64,000 nucleotides of DNA from Pseudohalocynthiibacter aestuariivivens (GCF_011040495.1 NZ_CP049037.1:3769346-3833345); one strand, 5' to 3'; positions 24,203-34,135 are shown, numbered from the stretch's first letter. The notes: generated from the letters alone by a model not told the origin. Numbers and translations: made by a program.

Positions 24203-26203
24203 ATGTTCAAGAAAATCCTGATTGCCAACCGTGGCGAAATCGCCTGCCGGGTTATCAAAACCGCGCGCGAAATGGGCATCGCGACGGTTGCCATCTACTC
24301 GGACGCTGATCGCAACGCCCTGCATGTCCGCATGGCGGACGAAGCGGTGCATATCGGCCCGCCCCCCGCAAACGAGAGCTATATCGTTATCGACAAGGTG
24401 ATGGACGCGATCCGCCAGACCGGCGCCGAGGCCGTGCATCCCGGCTATGGTTTTCTGTCGGAAAACAGCAAATTTGCCGAGGCGCTTGAGGCCGCAGGTG
24501 TTGCCTTTATCGGGCCGCCCAAAGGGGCGATCGAGGCGATGGGCGACAAGATCACCAGCAAGAAGATCGCGCAGGAGGCTGAGGTCAGCACTGTCCCGGG
24601 TTATATGGGGTTGATCGAGGACGCCGATGAGGCTGTTAAAATCTCGAACCAGGTCGGCTATCCGGTGATGATCAAGGCCAGCGCCGGCGGTGGCGGTAAG
24701 GGGATGCGCATCGCGTGGAATGACGACGAGGCACGCGAGGGTTTCCAGAGTTCCAAGAACGAAGCAGCCAACAGCTTTGGCGATGATCGGATTTTCATCG
24801 AGAAGTTTGTCACCCAGCCGCGCCACATCGAGATTCAGGTGCTGTGCGACGCGCATGGCAATGGCATCTATCTGGGCGAGCGCGAATGCAGCATTCAACG
24901 CCGTAACCAGAAGGTCATCGAAGAGGCACCCAGCCCGTTTTTGGATGCCGAGACCCGCAAGGCGATGGGCGAGCAGGCCGTCGCATTGGCGCAGGCCGTG
25001 GATTACACCAGCGCGGGCACGGTCGAATTCATCGTGGATGGGGACCGGAATTTTTACTTTCTCGAGATGAACACCCGTTTGCAGGTGGAGCATCCTGTGA
25101 CCGAACTGATCACCGGGGTCGATCTGGTCGAACAGATGATCCGCGTCGCCAATGGCGAGGCGCTGAGCATCACGCAGGACGATGTGAAGCTGAACGGCTG
25201 GGCAATGGAGAGCCGTCTTTATGCCGAGGATCCCTATCGCGGGTTCCTGCCTTCTATCGGGCGGCTGACGCGCTATCGTCCGCCGGAATCCCTGAACGTC
25301 GAAGGGGCCATCGTGCGCAACGATACCGGTGTGTACGAGGGTGGCGAAATCAGCATGTATTACGATCCCATGATCGCCAAGCTCTGCACCTGGGGACCGG
25401 ACCGCGCGGCAGCCATCGAGGGGATGCGCAACGCGCTTGATGCGTTCGAAGTCGAGGGGATCGGTCATAACCTGCCGTTCCTCAGCGCAGTGATGGATCA
25501 TCCCAAGTTTATCTCTGGCAACATCACCACGGCCTTCATCGAAGAAGAATATCCCGATGGGTTCAATGGTGTTGATCTGGACGATGACGCGCTGCGCCGT
25601 ATTGCGGCCTCTTGTGCTGCGATGCACCGGGTTGCCGAAATTCGGCGCACCCGCGTGTCGGGCCGGATGGACAACCACGAGCGCCATGTTGGCGAGGATT
25701 GGGTCGTGACCCTGCAAGGGCAACGCCACGCGGTTTCGATCAACGCCTACAAGGGCGGCGCAACTGTGCGTTTCGAGGATGGCAGCGAGGTCAAGGTACG
25801 CAGCGACTGGACGCCGGGCGACCAGTTGGCGACGCTTGATGTGGACGGGACGCCACTGGTGCTGAAGGTCGGCAAAGTGTCGGGCGGGTTCCGCATCCGC
25901 AGCCGCGGCGCGGATATGAAAGTGCATGTGCGCACGCCGCGTCAGGCCGAGCTGGCCCAGCTGATGCCCGAGAAAGAGGCGCCCGACACGTCGCGGATGC
26001 TGCTGTGTCCGATGCCGGGTCTGATCGTCAAGGTCAACGTGGCCGTCGGAGATGAGGTGCAGGAAGGGCAGGCGCTCTGCACGATTGAGGCGATGAAAAT
26101 GGAGAACATCCTGCGCGCCGAGCGGAAGGCGGTCGTCAGTAAGATCAACGCCGGTGCAGGCGACAGTCTGGCGGTGGACGATGTGATCATGGAATTCGAA
26201 TAA
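24203..26203 (+). CDS. pccA: Propionyl-CoA carboxylase alpha subunit (biotin carboxylase and biotin carrier)
   Basis: A 666-residue subunit, typical for PccA. Residues 1-450 form the biotin carboxylase with KKILIANRGEIACRVIKTAR, the ATP-grasp glycine-rich loop KASAGGGGKGMRI, and a block ending FLEMNTRLQVEHPVTE. A linker domain follows (about 455-590), then the biotinyl domain with EAMKMEN, the biotinylated lysine being about residue 632. Together with PccB it makes methylmalonyl-CoA. The ATG at 24203 has an aagggga site; the longer in-frame opening upstream crosses the terminator and is rejected. Because a strong terminator precedes it, pccA and pccB are probably not one transcript. Confidence 0.96.
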   Translation: MFKKILIANRGEIACRVIKTAREMGIATVAIYSDADRNALHVRMADEAVHIGPPPANESYIVIDKVMDAIRQTGAEAVHPGYGFLSENSKFAEALEAAGVAFIGPPKGAIEAMGDKITSKKIAQEAEVSTVPGYMGLIEDADEAVKISNQVGYPVMIKASAGGGGKGMRIAWNDDEAREGFQSSKNEAANSFGDDRIFIEKFVTQPRHIEIQVLCDAHGNGIYLGERECSIQRRNQKVIEEAPSPFLDAETRKAMGEQAVALAQAVDYTSAGTVEFIVDGDRNFYFLEMNTRLQVEHPVTELITGVDLVEQMIRVANGEALSITQDDVKLNGWAMESRLYAEDPYRGFLPSIGRLTRYRPPESLNVEGAIVRNDTGVYEGGEISMYYDPMIAKLCTWGPDRAAAIEGMRNALDAFEVEGIGHNLPFLSAVMDHPKFISGNITTAFIEEEYPDGFNGVDLDDDALRRIAASCAAMHRVAEIRRTRVSGRMDNHERHVGEDWVVTLQGQRHAVSINAYKGGATVRFEDGSEVKVRSDWTPGDQLATLDVDGTPLVLKVGKVSGGFRIRSRGADMKVHVRTPRQAELAQLMPEKEAPDTSRMLLCPMPGLIVKVNVAVGDEVQEGQALCTIEAMKMENILRAERKAVVSKINAGAGDSLAVDDVIMEFE

Positions 26204-26294
26204 TTGTTATGCTTGGGAACGCCGCAGAGCATTCGAGCCGAGACAGGCAAGGCCATTCGCAGGGCATGCAGCCTTCTGCGCCGGAATGCCTAGC

Positions 26295-26744
26295 TCAGCC
26301 TGCCTCGCGGCGTTCGCGGATTTCCTGCTGGCGCATCGGCAGTTTGTCGATGGTGCGGGTGATTTCGCGCACGTCCCATGGAAACGGCTTGCGCAGGTAT
26401 ATCGTGCCGTCCTTAACGATCAGCGCCAACATGAAACCACGCGGGCGCAACCGCTCGCGCAGGGGGCTTTGTGCTGATGGGTCGGTGTCGGTCAGAATGA
26501 CGACATCACGCTCTGCCAGTTCGTCCAGCCGTGCGTTCAGCAATTCCATCTGCCGAACAAAACGCTGGTCGAATTCACTATCGGCAAAGATCACAAGCGG
26601 GCGGTTTTTCCATAAAAATTCATTCAAATCGACGTCTGTACCATCGACGAAAATACTCTGCTCAGGCACCACGGCAACCTCTTCGGCCGCCAGAGGCGCT
26701 GCGATAATGCAAGCAATAACAAGGGCCAGCAACTGTTTCATCAT
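26295..26744 (-). CDS. DUF4174 periplasmic protein
   Basis: A 149-residue protein with signal peptide MMKQLLALVIACIIAAPLAA. The mature part (LWKNRPLVIFADSEFDQRFV, the ERDVVILTDTDPSAQSPLRE segment, then LRPRGFMLALIVKDGTIYLR) matches DUF4174, a thioredoxin-like fold without obvious redox cysteines. Function unknown. An aggaga site directly precedes the ATGATG. It lies on the opposite strand between pccA and the sulfotransferase-like gene, converging on pccA with 91 bases between the stops. Confidence 0.8.
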   Translation of the reverse strand: MMKQLLALVIACIIAAPLAAEEVAVVPEQSIFVDGTDVDLNEFLWKNRPLVIFADSEFDQRFVRQMELLNARLDELAERDVVILTDTDPSAQSPLRERLRPRGFMLALIVKDGTIYLRKPFPWDVREITRTIDKLPMRQQEIRERREAG

Positions 26745-26919
26745 CTCTCCTGTCAGGCTAGATATAGGGCCTGACCCGCTGATTACGATCCCAAGCATCG
26801 GCAGTGGAGCGGAAAAATCAATGTTAATCGCATCCCAAGGATTGGCAGCGCAAAAAAGGCGGGAGTTTTCCCCCCGGCGACCGCACGGTGCGGCGTCCTT
26901 GCGAAAGGCGCGATCTGAC

Positions 26920-27858
26920 ATGGACATCATTCTGCATCCCGGTGCGCATCGCACGGCCTCGACCAGCTTTCAATACTATATGCGCCAGAATGCAGCCCCG
27001 CTGCGCGCGCGCGGAACAGCCTTTTGGGGACCTGCGGAAATGCGTGCCGGCCTATTGACTGGTGTTGTCCCGCGCCCCGGTCTGGTGCCTGCCTCAGAGC
27101 AGCTGAGGCGTGCCCGTGGGCGGGTCGCCCTACAAATGGCAAAGCTGCGTGATGCCGGGGCTGAACGCCTGATCATCAGCGATGAGAACCTCATCGGCTC
27201 TCCATTACGCAACATTCGCGATATGCGGCTCTACCCTGCAATTGGCGAACGGATGGCACGATACCGTAATGCGCTGGGAGGGCGCATTGACCGGGTCGTG
27301 TTCAGTATCCGAGCGCAGGATGCGTATTGGGCATCGGCGCTGTCCTTTTCGATCCCCCGTCACGGTGCCATTCCGGGCGCCGTCGCATTGGATCACATGG
27401 CCAACAGCCCGCGCAGCTGGAAGGGGGTCATCACGGATCTGGCCTGCGCATTGCCCGACGCTCATATTACCGTGCTGCTACACGAATCCTTTGCAAGTGT
27501 ACCTGAGCGCAAGCTGACAATCATGTGTGGTCTTGCAAAACTCCCGCAATGCCATGCGCGCGAGTGGCTGAACCGGTCGCCTGATCTGGACACTCTGCGC
27601 GGGCATCTGGTCGAGCGTGGGCAGGATCCCGATCAATTGCGGCACGACGGGGACGGTGGCTGGCATCCCTTTACCAAGGAGCAGCGTAGGACGCTGCGAA
27701 ATCGCTATTCCGACGATCTCGACTGGCTGCGCGCCGGGGCGGATGGTCTGGCGCAACTGACAGAGAACCCCGCCGGGGCCGACACGGTGAAAACACCGGC
27801 CGCCGCTGGCAGCAGAAGAGGACAAACCGATGACATCGAACAAAGACGACTGGCATGA
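26920..27858 (+). CDS. Sulfotransferase-like P-loop protein
   Basis: A 312-residue protein whose N-terminus [20 protein letters not shown] resembles the 5'-phosphosulfate-binding loop of PAPS-dependent sulfotransferases, HxGxxKTGTTS-like with Arg for Lys. A likely second motif is [20 protein letters not shown], the position of the 3'-phosphate-binding Arg/Ser in the family. The acceptor is unknown, and a non-catalytic paralogue cannot be excluded. Its last 29 bases overlap the start of methylmalonyl-CoA mutase in another frame, so the two are co-transcribed. The C-terminal 30 residues are low-complexity and may exist only because of that overlap. Confidence 0.6.
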   Translation: MDIILHPGAHRTASTSFQYYMRQNAAPLRARGTAFWGPAEMRAGLLTGVVPRPGLVPASEQLRRARGRVALQMAKLRDAGAERLIISDENLIGSPLRNIRDMRLYPAIGERMARYRNALGGRIDRVVFSIRAQDAYWASALSFSIPRHGAIPGAVALDHMANSPRSWKGVITDLACALPDAHITVLLHESFASVPERKLTIMCGLAKLPQCHAREWLNRSPDLDTLRGHLVERGQDPDQLRHDGDGGWHPFTKEQRRTLRNRYSDDLDWLRAGADGLAQLTENPAGADTVKTPAAAGSRRGQTDDIEQRRLA

Positions 27859-29959
27859 TCTGGCCGCCAAGGAACTGCGCGGGCGTGCGCCCGAAGATCT
27901 GATCTGGCACACGCTGGAAGGGATCGACGTCAAGCCGCTCTATACCGAAGAGGACACTGCCGGACTGGACCACATGGGCGGCATTCCGGGGGCGGCGCCC
28001 TTTACCAGAGGCGTCAAGGCCACGATGTATGCCGGGCGTCCCTGGACGATCCGCCAATATGCCGGGTTTTCCACGGCAGAGGAATCGAATGCCTTTTACC
28101 GTCGTAATCTGGCCGCCGGTCAGCAGGGTGTGAGCGTCGCGTTCGATCTGGCCACCCACCGCGGATATGACAGCGACCACCCGCGCGTCGACGGTGACGT
28201 GGGCAAGGCCGGCGTGGCCATCGATTCTGTCGAGGATATGAAAATCCTCTTTGATGGTATTCCGCTGGATACCGTCAGTGTCAGCATGACGATGAATGGT
28301 GCCGTAATCCCGGTTTTGGCCAGTTTTATCGTCGCGGGCGAGGAACAGGGACATGCGCGCAGCGTTCTGTCCGGCACCATCCAGAATGACATTCTCAAGG
28401 AATTCATGGTGCGCAACACCTATATTTATCCCCCAGAACCCTCGATGCGGATCGTGTCGGATATCATCGAATACACTTCTGACGAGATGCCAAAGTTCAA
28501 TTCGATCTCGATCTCGGGCTACCATATGCAAGAAGCTGGTGCCAATCTGGTTCAGGAACTGGCCTATACGCTGGCCGACGGGCGCGAATATGTGCGCGCC
28601 GCCATCGAGGCGGGGATGGATGTCGATAAATTTGCAGGGCGGCTGTCGTTCTTCTTTGCAATTGGCATGAATTTTTTCATGGAAGCGGCCAAACTGCGCG
28701 CGGCGCGACTGCTATGGCATAAGATTATGACCGAGTTTGGCGCACAGAATGACCGGTCCAAGATGTTGCGGACCCACTGCCAGACCAGCGGCGTCAGTCT
28801 GCAAGAGCAAGACCCTTATAACAACGTTATCCGCACTGCCTATGAGGCGATGAGTGCCGCGCTGGGCGGCACCCAGTCGCTGCATACCAACGCGCTGGAT
28901 GAGGCGATGGCGCTGCCCACCGATTTCAGCGCGCGGATTGCCCGCAACACGCAGCTCATTCTGCAAGAGGAAACCGGCGTCACCAACGTCGTCGATCCGC
29001 TGGCGGGCAGTTACTATGTCGAGAGCCTGACTGCCGAGTTGGTCGAAAAAGCGTGGGCGTTGATCGAGGAAGTCGAGGAAATGGGCGGCATGACCAAGGC
29101 CGTGGCCAGCGGCATGCCCAAGCTGCGGATCGAGGAATCGGCTGCCACCCGGCAGGCGATGATCGACCGGGGCACCGAGGTGATCGTCGGCGTAAACAAA
29201 TACCGCCGCGAAAGCGAAGATCCGATTGATCTGCTGGATATCGACAATTCGGCTGTTCGCGACAGCCAAGTCGCCAGATTGGAAAAAATCCGCGCGTCAC
29301 GCGACGAATCGGCCTGCACTGCCGCGCTGGACGAACTGTCGCGCCGCGCCAAAGAAGGCGGCAACTTGTTAGAAGCCGCAGTCGAGGCGGCGCGCGCACG
29401 GGCCACCGTAGGAGAGATCAGCATGAGTATGGAAAAAGTATTCGGACGTCACCGCGCCGAGGTAAAGACGCTGGCCGGTGTCTATGGCGCCGCCTACGAG
29501 GGCGACGAAGGGTTCGCCGCGATCCAGAAATCGGTCGAGGATTTCGCCGAAGCCGAGGGCCGCCGCCCGCGCATGCTCGTGGTCAAGATGGGGCAGGACG
29601 GCCATGACCGGGGCGCCAAGGTGATTGCCACGGCCTTTGCCGATATCGGGTTCGACGTGGATGTGGGGCCGCTTTTCCAGACGCCAGAAGAGGCCGCACA
29701 GGATGCCGTGGACAATGATGTGCATGTGATCGGGATCAGCAGTCAGGCGGCAGGACACAAAACACTGGCGCCCAAGCTGGTCGCGGCGCTGAAGGCGCAG
29801 GACGCGGGGGATATTCTGGTGATCTGTGGCGGGGTCATTCCGCAGCAGGATTACGAGTTCCTGAAGAACGCTGGCGTCAAGGCGATATTCGGGCCGGGCA
29901 CGAACATTCCAGAGGCGGCACAGGATATTCTGCGGCTGATCCGCGAGGCGCGCGGCTAG
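27830..29959 (+). CDS. mcm: Methylmalonyl-CoA mutase (adenosylcobalamin-dependent)
   Basis: A 709-residue single-chain mutase converting (R)-methylmalonyl-CoA to succinyl-CoA, the last step of propionyl-CoA assimilation. The N-terminal substrate barrel shows [20 protein letters not shown] and [19 protein letters not shown], with [15 protein letters not shown] later. The C-terminal B12-binding domain has [20 protein letters not shown], the cobalt-ligating His being about residue 592, and [14 protein letters not shown]. Length and domain order fit the homodimeric McmA/ScpA type. It follows pccA in the island; neither the epimerase nor the MeaB chaperone gene is in this window. A hairpin follows about 20 bases after the stop. 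Confidence 0.97.
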   Translation: MTSNKDDWHDLAAKELRGRAPEDLIWHTLEGIDVKPLYTEEDTAGLDHMGGIPGAAPFTRGVKATMYAGRPWTIRQYAGFSTAEESNAFYRRNLAAGQQGVSVAFDLATHRGYDSDHPRVDGDVGKAGVAIDSVEDMKILFDGIPLDTVSVSMTMNGAVIPVLASFIVAGEEQGHARSVLSGTIQNDILKEFMVRNTYIYPPEPSMRIVSDIIEYTSDEMPKFNSISISGYHMQEAGANLVQELAYTLADGREYVRAAIEAGMDVDKFAGRLSFFFAIGMNFFMEAAKLRAARLLWHKIMTEFGAQNDRSKMLRTHCQTSGVSLQEQDPYNNVIRTAYEAMSAALGGTQSLHTNALDEAMALPTDFSARIARNTQLILQEETGVTNVVDPLAGSYYVESLTAELVEKAWALIEEVEEMGGMTKAVASGMPKLRIEESAATRQAMIDRGTEVIVGVNKYRRESEDPIDLLDIDNSAVRDSQVARLEKIRASRDESACTAALDELSRRAKEGGNLLEAAVEAARARATVGEISMSMEKVFGRHRAEVKTLAGVYGAAYEGDEGFAAIQKSVEDFAEAEGRRPRMLVVKMGQDGHDRGAKVIATAFADIGFDVDVGPLFQTPEEAAQDAVDNDVHVIGISSQAAGHKTLAPKLVAALKAQDAGDILVICGGVIPQQDYEFLKNAGVKAIFGPGTNIPEAAQDILRLIREARG

Positions 29960-29980
29960 GGCGTCGAGGAGACTGTTGGA

Positions 29981-30018
29981 GAGGTGCCGAGAAGAGCGTA
30001 ATCCGCGCTCGGCATCTC
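29981..30018. terminator. Hairpin downstream of mcm
   Basis: Arms gaggtgccgag (29981-29991) and ctcggcatctc (30008-30018) pair over 11 bp with one G-T pair and a 16-nt loop. No T run follows, so it may mark a rho-dependent or processed 3' end rather than a classic intrinsic terminator. Confidence 0.45.
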
Positions 30019-30093
30019 GCCCGATGCGAAGCATCTGCCGTTGATTGTGCGTGTCTGTGGGACGTATTGCGTCATTTGTTGCGCAAATGATTT

Positions 30094-30170
<77 letters not shown>

Positions 30171-30301
30171 ATCGGCGGGTGAGGTATGACAGTCCCGCAG
30201 CGGCGTCAAGGCGGAAATGCCCAAAGGCGCACATCAGGGCGATCATTGATTGCAAACCAGAGTTTTACCCATCAGGGTTCCGCGAACGGTGAAGGATCAA
30301 G

Positions 30302-30808
30302 ATGAATAAGCGTGCAGAGATCATGGTCGGAATGGCCGCCGGGATGTTATGGGGGCTGGCGTTGCTGTGGGTGGCGGCACAATACGTCACGTTGCCGGTT
30401 TTCGCGTTGATGCCCACGATCATGACCGCGTTTCTCTTGCCCGGGCTGTTCATGCTGTTGGTGATTGGTCGGTTGGCGCAGCGGCGCTATTTTGACGACA
30501 GCATCATCGACGGGCAGCCATTTGCGCCCGGATCCGGGGCCGCGATTGATCAGCGGGTTCTGACGAACACCACCGAACAATTGGTGCTGGCGCTCGCGAT
30601 CTGGCCCGCTGCGGCGGTCCTGCTGGCAGGGCAGGGGCCGGGCGTTATAGCGACCTTGGGCATTGGATTCGTCATTGCCCGGTTGCTGTTCTGGGTTGGC
30701 TATCATGTGTCGCCTCCGCTGCGCGCCTTTGGTTTTGCAGCGACGTTTTATCCGACGATTCTGGTGGCACTCTGGGCGCTGGCACGGCTGGTGTTCGGCG
30801 GGGGCTGA
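30302..30808 (+). CDS. MAPEG family membrane protein
   Basis: A 168-residue integral membrane protein with four to five hydrophobic helices. The C-terminal half RVLTNTTEQLVLALAIWPAA, then FVIARLLFWVGYHVSPPLRA and FGFAATFYPTI, is the MAPEG signature (membrane-associated proteins in eicosanoid and glutathione metabolism). Bacterial members may act as glutathione transferases or peroxidases, and the activity of this one is unknown. Start ATG follows a gaagga-like site. It is followed by a chain of tightly packed small genes on the same strand. Confidence 0.8.
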   Translation: MNKRAEIMVGMAAGMLWGLALLWVAAQYVTLPVFALMPTIMTAFLLPGLFMLLVIGRLAQRRYFDDSIIDGQPFAPGSGAAIDQRVLTNTTEQLVLALAIWPAAAVLLAGQGPGVIATLGIGFVIARLLFWVGYHVSPPLRAFGFAATFYPTILVALWALARLVFGGG

Positions 30809-30880
30809 GCCCCTAGGATTGATCCCGAGGGTGATTTGTTTCAAAGAGCATCTGTCGAAACATGAACCTGAGAGGCCACG

Positions 30881-31492
30881 ATGAAGCTGGATCACATAGC
30901 GATTGCCTGCAAGACGCTGGAGGAAGGCCGCGCTGTGGTCGAGGAGGCACTGAGTGTCACTCTACAGCCCGGCGGGCAACATGATCATTTCGGTACGCAT
31001 AACCTGCTGCTGGGACTGGCGAACGGGCTCTATCTGGAAGTGATTGCGATTGACCCGGACGCAGCACCGCTGCCCTATCCGCGCTGGTTCGATCTGGACC
31101 GGTTCGAAGGTGCCCCGAGACTGACCAATTGGATATGTCAGGTGGACAGCATGACAGAAACCCTGTCGGCACTGCCAGAGGCCGGGAAACCCGTAGCACT
31201 GACCCGCGGGGCGTTGCGCTGGCAGATGGCAGTGCCGCGCGACGGCGCGTTGCCCTATGACGCCATGTTTCCGGCCTTGATCGAATGGGGGGCAGGCGTG
31301 AGCCACCCCAGCGGGTTACTCAGCCCGTCAGGTTGCCGTCTGAAGCGGTTGGTGGTCAGCCACCCGGACGCTGAAACGCTGGCGGCCCGGCTGCGTCCCG
31401 ATTTGCGCGATCCCCGCGTGGTGTTTGATACCGGCCCTGCCGCATTGCGCGCCGAATTTGAGACGCCCAACGGCCTGCGCGTGCTGACATGA
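30881..31492 (+). CDS. VOC/glyoxalase-like protein
   Basis: A 203-residue protein opening MKLDHIAIACKTLEEGRAVV, then HFGTHNLLLGLANGLYLEVI, the pattern of the glyoxalase_3-like branch of the VOC superfamily. The His and Glu of these two segments would be metal ligands. The C-terminal half repeats the fold less clearly and ends ALRAEFETPNGLRVLT. Substrate unknown. It was considered as the methylmalonyl-CoA epimerase missing from the island, but that enzyme is about 135 residues with a different signature, so the assignment is not supported. The stop overlaps the next gene by four bases. Confidence 0.75.
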   Translation: MKLDHIAIACKTLEEGRAVVEEALSVTLQPGGQHDHFGTHNLLLGLANGLYLEVIAIDPDAAPLPYPRWFDLDRFEGAPRLTNWICQVDSMTETLSALPEAGKPVALTRGALRWQMAVPRDGALPYDAMFPALIEWGAGVSHPSGLLSPSGCRLKRLVVSHPDAETLAARLRPDLRDPRVVFDTGPAALRAEFETPNGLRVLT

Positions 31493-32010
31493 TCATCCGT
31501 CCGGCGGAGGCGCGGGATATCGCGCAGATCATCGATATCTGGAACCCGGTCATCCGCGACACTGCGGCCACCTTTACCACCGAGGAAAAGACGCCCGCAG
31601 GTCTGGCTACTACGATGGCAGACCGGGAAGCGGCGGGGCATGCATTTCTGGTCGCCACCGACGCAGCGCAGGTTCTGGGCTTTGCTACATGTTTCCCGTT
31701 TCGTGGCGGTCCGGGGTATGTCCGCACGTTAGAGCATTCGGTGATCCTAGCGCCGCAAGCGCGCGGGCAGGGATGCGGTCGCGCGCTTGTGTCCGCGTTG
31801 CAGGACGCGGCGCTCGGGGCGGGGGCACGGCACCTGATCGCGGGGGTGAGTGGTGAGAACCTTGGCGCTGTGGAATTTCACAAGGCCATCGGATTTCGAC
31901 AGGTCGGTGTTTTGCCCGGCGTGGGCTACAAGTTCGGCCGCTGGATGGACCTGATCCTGTTGCAGAAAACCCTAGTGGACCTGCCTGACAATCCGCACGA
32001 AACTGGGTAG
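31489..32010 (+). CDS. GNAT acetyltransferase, phosphinothricin acetyltransferase-like
   Basis: A 173-residue N-acetyltransferase of the Pat/MnaT (YncA) subgroup. The marks are IIRPAEARDIAQIIDIWNPV at the N-terminus, VRTLEHSVILAPQARGQGCG containing the acetyl-CoA-binding Q/R-x-x-G-x-G/A loop, and VSGENLGAVEFHKAIGFRQV near the C-terminus. Relatives acetylate phosphinothricin, methionine sulfone or other amino-acid analogues. It is translationally coupled to the VOC gene upstream (ATGA overlap). Confidence 0.85.
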   Translation: MIIRPAEARDIAQIIDIWNPVIRDTAATFTTEEKTPAGLATTMADREAAGHAFLVATDAAQVLGFATCFPFRGGPGYVRTLEHSVILAPQARGQGCGRALVSALQDAALGAGARHLIAGVSGENLGAVEFHKAIGFRQVGVLPGVGYKFGRWMDLILLQKTLVDLPDNPHETG

Positions 32011-32020
32011 ATTAAGAACC

Positions 32021-32704
32021 ATGTCGATCTGGGTACGCATCTCCGAAGCACTCTCGTCCCTCGCCAGTGGCGAAGGGTTAAGCACGGTTTTTGACAAGCT
32101 GCGCACACCGCCAGAGCGCAGCGTCGCCTTTACCATCGCCGTGATCGCCCTCAGCGCCAAGATGGCCAAGGCTGATGGACTGGTGACGCGCGACGAGGTG
32201 ACAGCTTTTCGCGAAGTGTTCCAGATCGCGCAGGGCGATGAGGCGGGTGCGGCTCGCGTGTTTAACCTGGCGCGGACCGATGTGGCAGGATTCGAGGAAT
32301 ATGCCACCCGCATCAGCGGCATGTTTGGCAGCGGCAGTGACATGCTGGATGATCTGATGGAGGGGTTGTTTCATATCGCGATGGCCGACGGCACCTATCA
32401 CCCCAACGAAGACCAGTTTCTGGAACGCGTGGCCGAGATTTTCGGTGTTGCCCCTCGGGATTTTCAGGTGATGCGTAGCCGGTTCGTGCCGGATGCGATG
32501 CCTGACCCCTACACCGTTCTGGACGTTCACCCCGACGATCCGATTGACGATATTCGCGTGCAGTATCGCCGCATGGTCCGAGAGAACCATCCCGACCAGA
32601 TGATCGCGCGCGGCGTCCCCGAAGAGGCGATCAAGCTGGCTGAGAAGCGTATGGTCGATATCAACCGCGCGTGGGAAGTGATCAGCCGGACACAGACCCT
32701 GTGA
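32021..32704 (+). CDS. TerB-DnaJ fusion protein (DjlA-like, soluble)
   Basis: A 227-residue protein with an N-terminal TerB/tellurite-resistance-like helical domain (about 30-150, with VIALSAKMAKADGLVTRDEV and LFHIAMADGTYHPNEDQFLE) and a C-terminal J domain (about 160-227). The J domain begins DPYTVLDVHPDDPIDDIRVQ and carries the essential HPD at residues 190-192. This is DjlA without the membrane anchor, an arrangement common in alphaproteobacteria. It should stimulate DnaK ATPase for a specific but unknown client. The stop overlaps the GTG start of the next gene. Confidence 0.88.
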   Translation: MSIWVRISEALSSLASGEGLSTVFDKLRTPPERSVAFTIAVIALSAKMAKADGLVTRDEVTAFREVFQIAQGDEAGAARVFNLARTDVAGFEEYATRISGMFGSGSDMLDDLMEGLFHIAMADGTYHPNEDQFLERVAEIFGVAPRDFQVMRSRFVPDAMPDPYTVLDVHPDDPIDDIRVQYRRMVRENHPDQMIARGVPEEAIKLAEKRMVDINRAWEVISRTQTL

Positions 32705-33738
32705 GGCTGGCAAGCTACAACATTGAATGGTTCAACGCGCTGTTTGATGATGATGGTCAATTGCTGGAGGATGATGGCTGGTCGGCGCGCTACAATGTGA
32801 CGCGCGCCCAGCAGATCACTGCGATCGGTATCGTTATGACCGCGCTGGATGCGGATGCGGTGATGATCATCGAGGCGCCGGATCACAGCGGATCACGCGC
32901 AACGGTGCGCGCGTTAGAAACATTTGCAGAGGTAATGCAGCTACGCGCGCGCCGGGCGCTGGTGGGATTCGCCAACGATACACAGCAGGAAATTGCGCTG
33001 CTCTATGATCCGGATGTCCTGAGCGCGGTGCATGATCCGATCGGCGCGGAAACCGGCAAGCGTGGCACGCATGATGCGCCACGATTTGACGGGGTGTTTC
33101 GGATTGATCTGGATATTGACGCGACCGAAGATCTGGTGCGATTTTCCAAGCCGCCGCTGGAGGTCGCACTGCGCACGTATGATGGGGTGGCAGTGCGGCT
33201 GATCGGGGTGCATCTGAAATCCAAGGCCCCGCATGGCGCGGTGGACGAGGCCGAAGTGATGCGCATGGCGATTGCCAACCGGCGCAAGCAGTTGGCGCAG
33301 GCCGTCTGGCTGCGCGAACGTATCCGGGGACATCTGGAGGCGGGCGAGGCCCTGATCGTGATGGGGGATATGAACGACGGGCCGGGGCTGGACGAGTATG
33401 AAAACCTCTTTGGCCGGTCGTCTGTCGAGATAATCCTCGGGGATGGCGAGGCGCGCAACTTGCGGCTCTATGATCCGCATGCGCGCGGTGCGCTGGAGCA
33501 AAAGATCGGCGTCGCCCATACGTCGGCGCGGTTTTACCTGTCGCACCGCAAGCGCTATATGCAGGCGCTGCTTGACTATATCATGGTATCGCCCGATCTG
33601 CGCGCGCGGCACCCGGTCTGGCGCATCTGGCATCCGTTCGACGACCCGAAGTGTTGGGGCAATGCGGACTTGCGCGAGGCGCTGCTGACCGCATCGGATC
33701 ATTTCCCGGTGACGCTGGATATTGATCTGGCGTCTTAA
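32701..33738 (+). CDS. Endonuclease/exonuclease/phosphatase family protein
   Basis: A 345-residue EEP-fold protein. RLASYNIEWFNALF supplies the first metal-binding Asn, AVMIIEAPDHSGS the Glu, LIGVHLKSKAPHG the core His region, VMGDMNDGPGLDEYE the DxN pair, and LTASDHFPVTLDI the terminal Asp-His. All catalytic residues of the DNase I/APE1/sphingomyelinase fold are therefore present. Cytoplasmic by lack of signal. Whether it acts on nucleic acid, phospholipid or inositol phosphate is not evident. GTG at 32701 overlapping the previous stop is chosen; longer in-frame openings lie inside the TerB-J gene. Confidence 0.85.
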   Translation: MRLASYNIEWFNALFDDDGQLLEDDGWSARYNVTRAQQITAIGIVMTALDADAVMIIEAPDHSGSRATVRALETFAEVMQLRARRALVGFANDTQQEIALLYDPDVLSAVHDPIGAETGKRGTHDAPRFDGVFRIDLDIDATEDLVRFSKPPLEVALRTYDGVAVRLIGVHLKSKAPHGAVDEAEVMRMAIANRRKQLAQAVWLRERIRGHLEAGEALIVMGDMNDGPGLDEYENLFGRSSVEIILGDGEARNLRLYDPHARGALEQKIGVAHTSARFYLSHRKRYMQALLDYIMVSPDLRARHPVWRIWHPFDDPKCWGNADLREALLTASDHFPVTLDIDLAS

Positions 33739-33769
33739 AATCGTGATTGAAGTGACCTATATTGGGGGA

Positions 33770-34135
33770 ATGAGACAGTTTGTTACCATTGCCACCGTTG
33801 CGATGCTGGCGGTTGGACCCACTCAGGCGCAGGAAACTGAGGATGACGGGTTTTCCCTGATGGAAGAAGGCGCGCGCCTGCTCTTTGAAGGGTTGAGCCG
33901 CGAGATGGAGCCAGCCCTGCGCGATCTGATGGGGCTGACCGAAGAGATGGAGCCGAAACTGCGCGAGTTCGCGATGAAGATGGGGCCTGCGCTGGCTGAT
34001 ATCATGGGTAAGATCGACGATCTGAGCAGCTATCACGCGCCAGAGATGCTACCCAATGGCGATATCATCATCCGCAAGAAAACCCCGCAAGAGATGCTCG
34101 ATGTGCCGAAAGAGGGCGAGGAAATCGAGATTTAG
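33770..34135 (+). CDS. Small secreted acidic protein, unknown function
   Basis: A 121-residue protein with signal peptide MRQFVTIATVAMLAVGPTQA. The mature part is a helical, methionine- and glutamate-rich segment (LFEGLSREMEPALRDLMGLT, then EEMEPKLREFAMKMGPALAD) with a roughly 14-residue periodicity suggesting an amphipathic coiled coil. A tail follows, MLPNGDIIIRKKTPQEMLD. I recognise it only as a conserved hypothetical of Rhodobacteraceae. Its stop overlaps that of the converging ppx gene by four bases. Confidence 0.7.
   Translation: MRQFVTIATVAMLAVGPTQAQETEDDGFSLMEEGARLLFEGLSREMEPALRDLMGLTEEMEPKLREFAMKMGPALADIMGKIDDLSSYHAPEMLPNGDIIIRKKTPQEMLDVPKEGEEIEI

Noticed and set aside
24188-25927. 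579-residue minus-strand open frame across pccA
   Set aside because: Antisense to a full-length conserved pccA; no recognisable domain of its own.
30881-31492. VOC protein as the missing methylmalonyl-CoA epimerase
   Set aside because: At 203 residues with glyoxalase_3-like signatures it does not match the short epimerase. Location after mcm is not enough.
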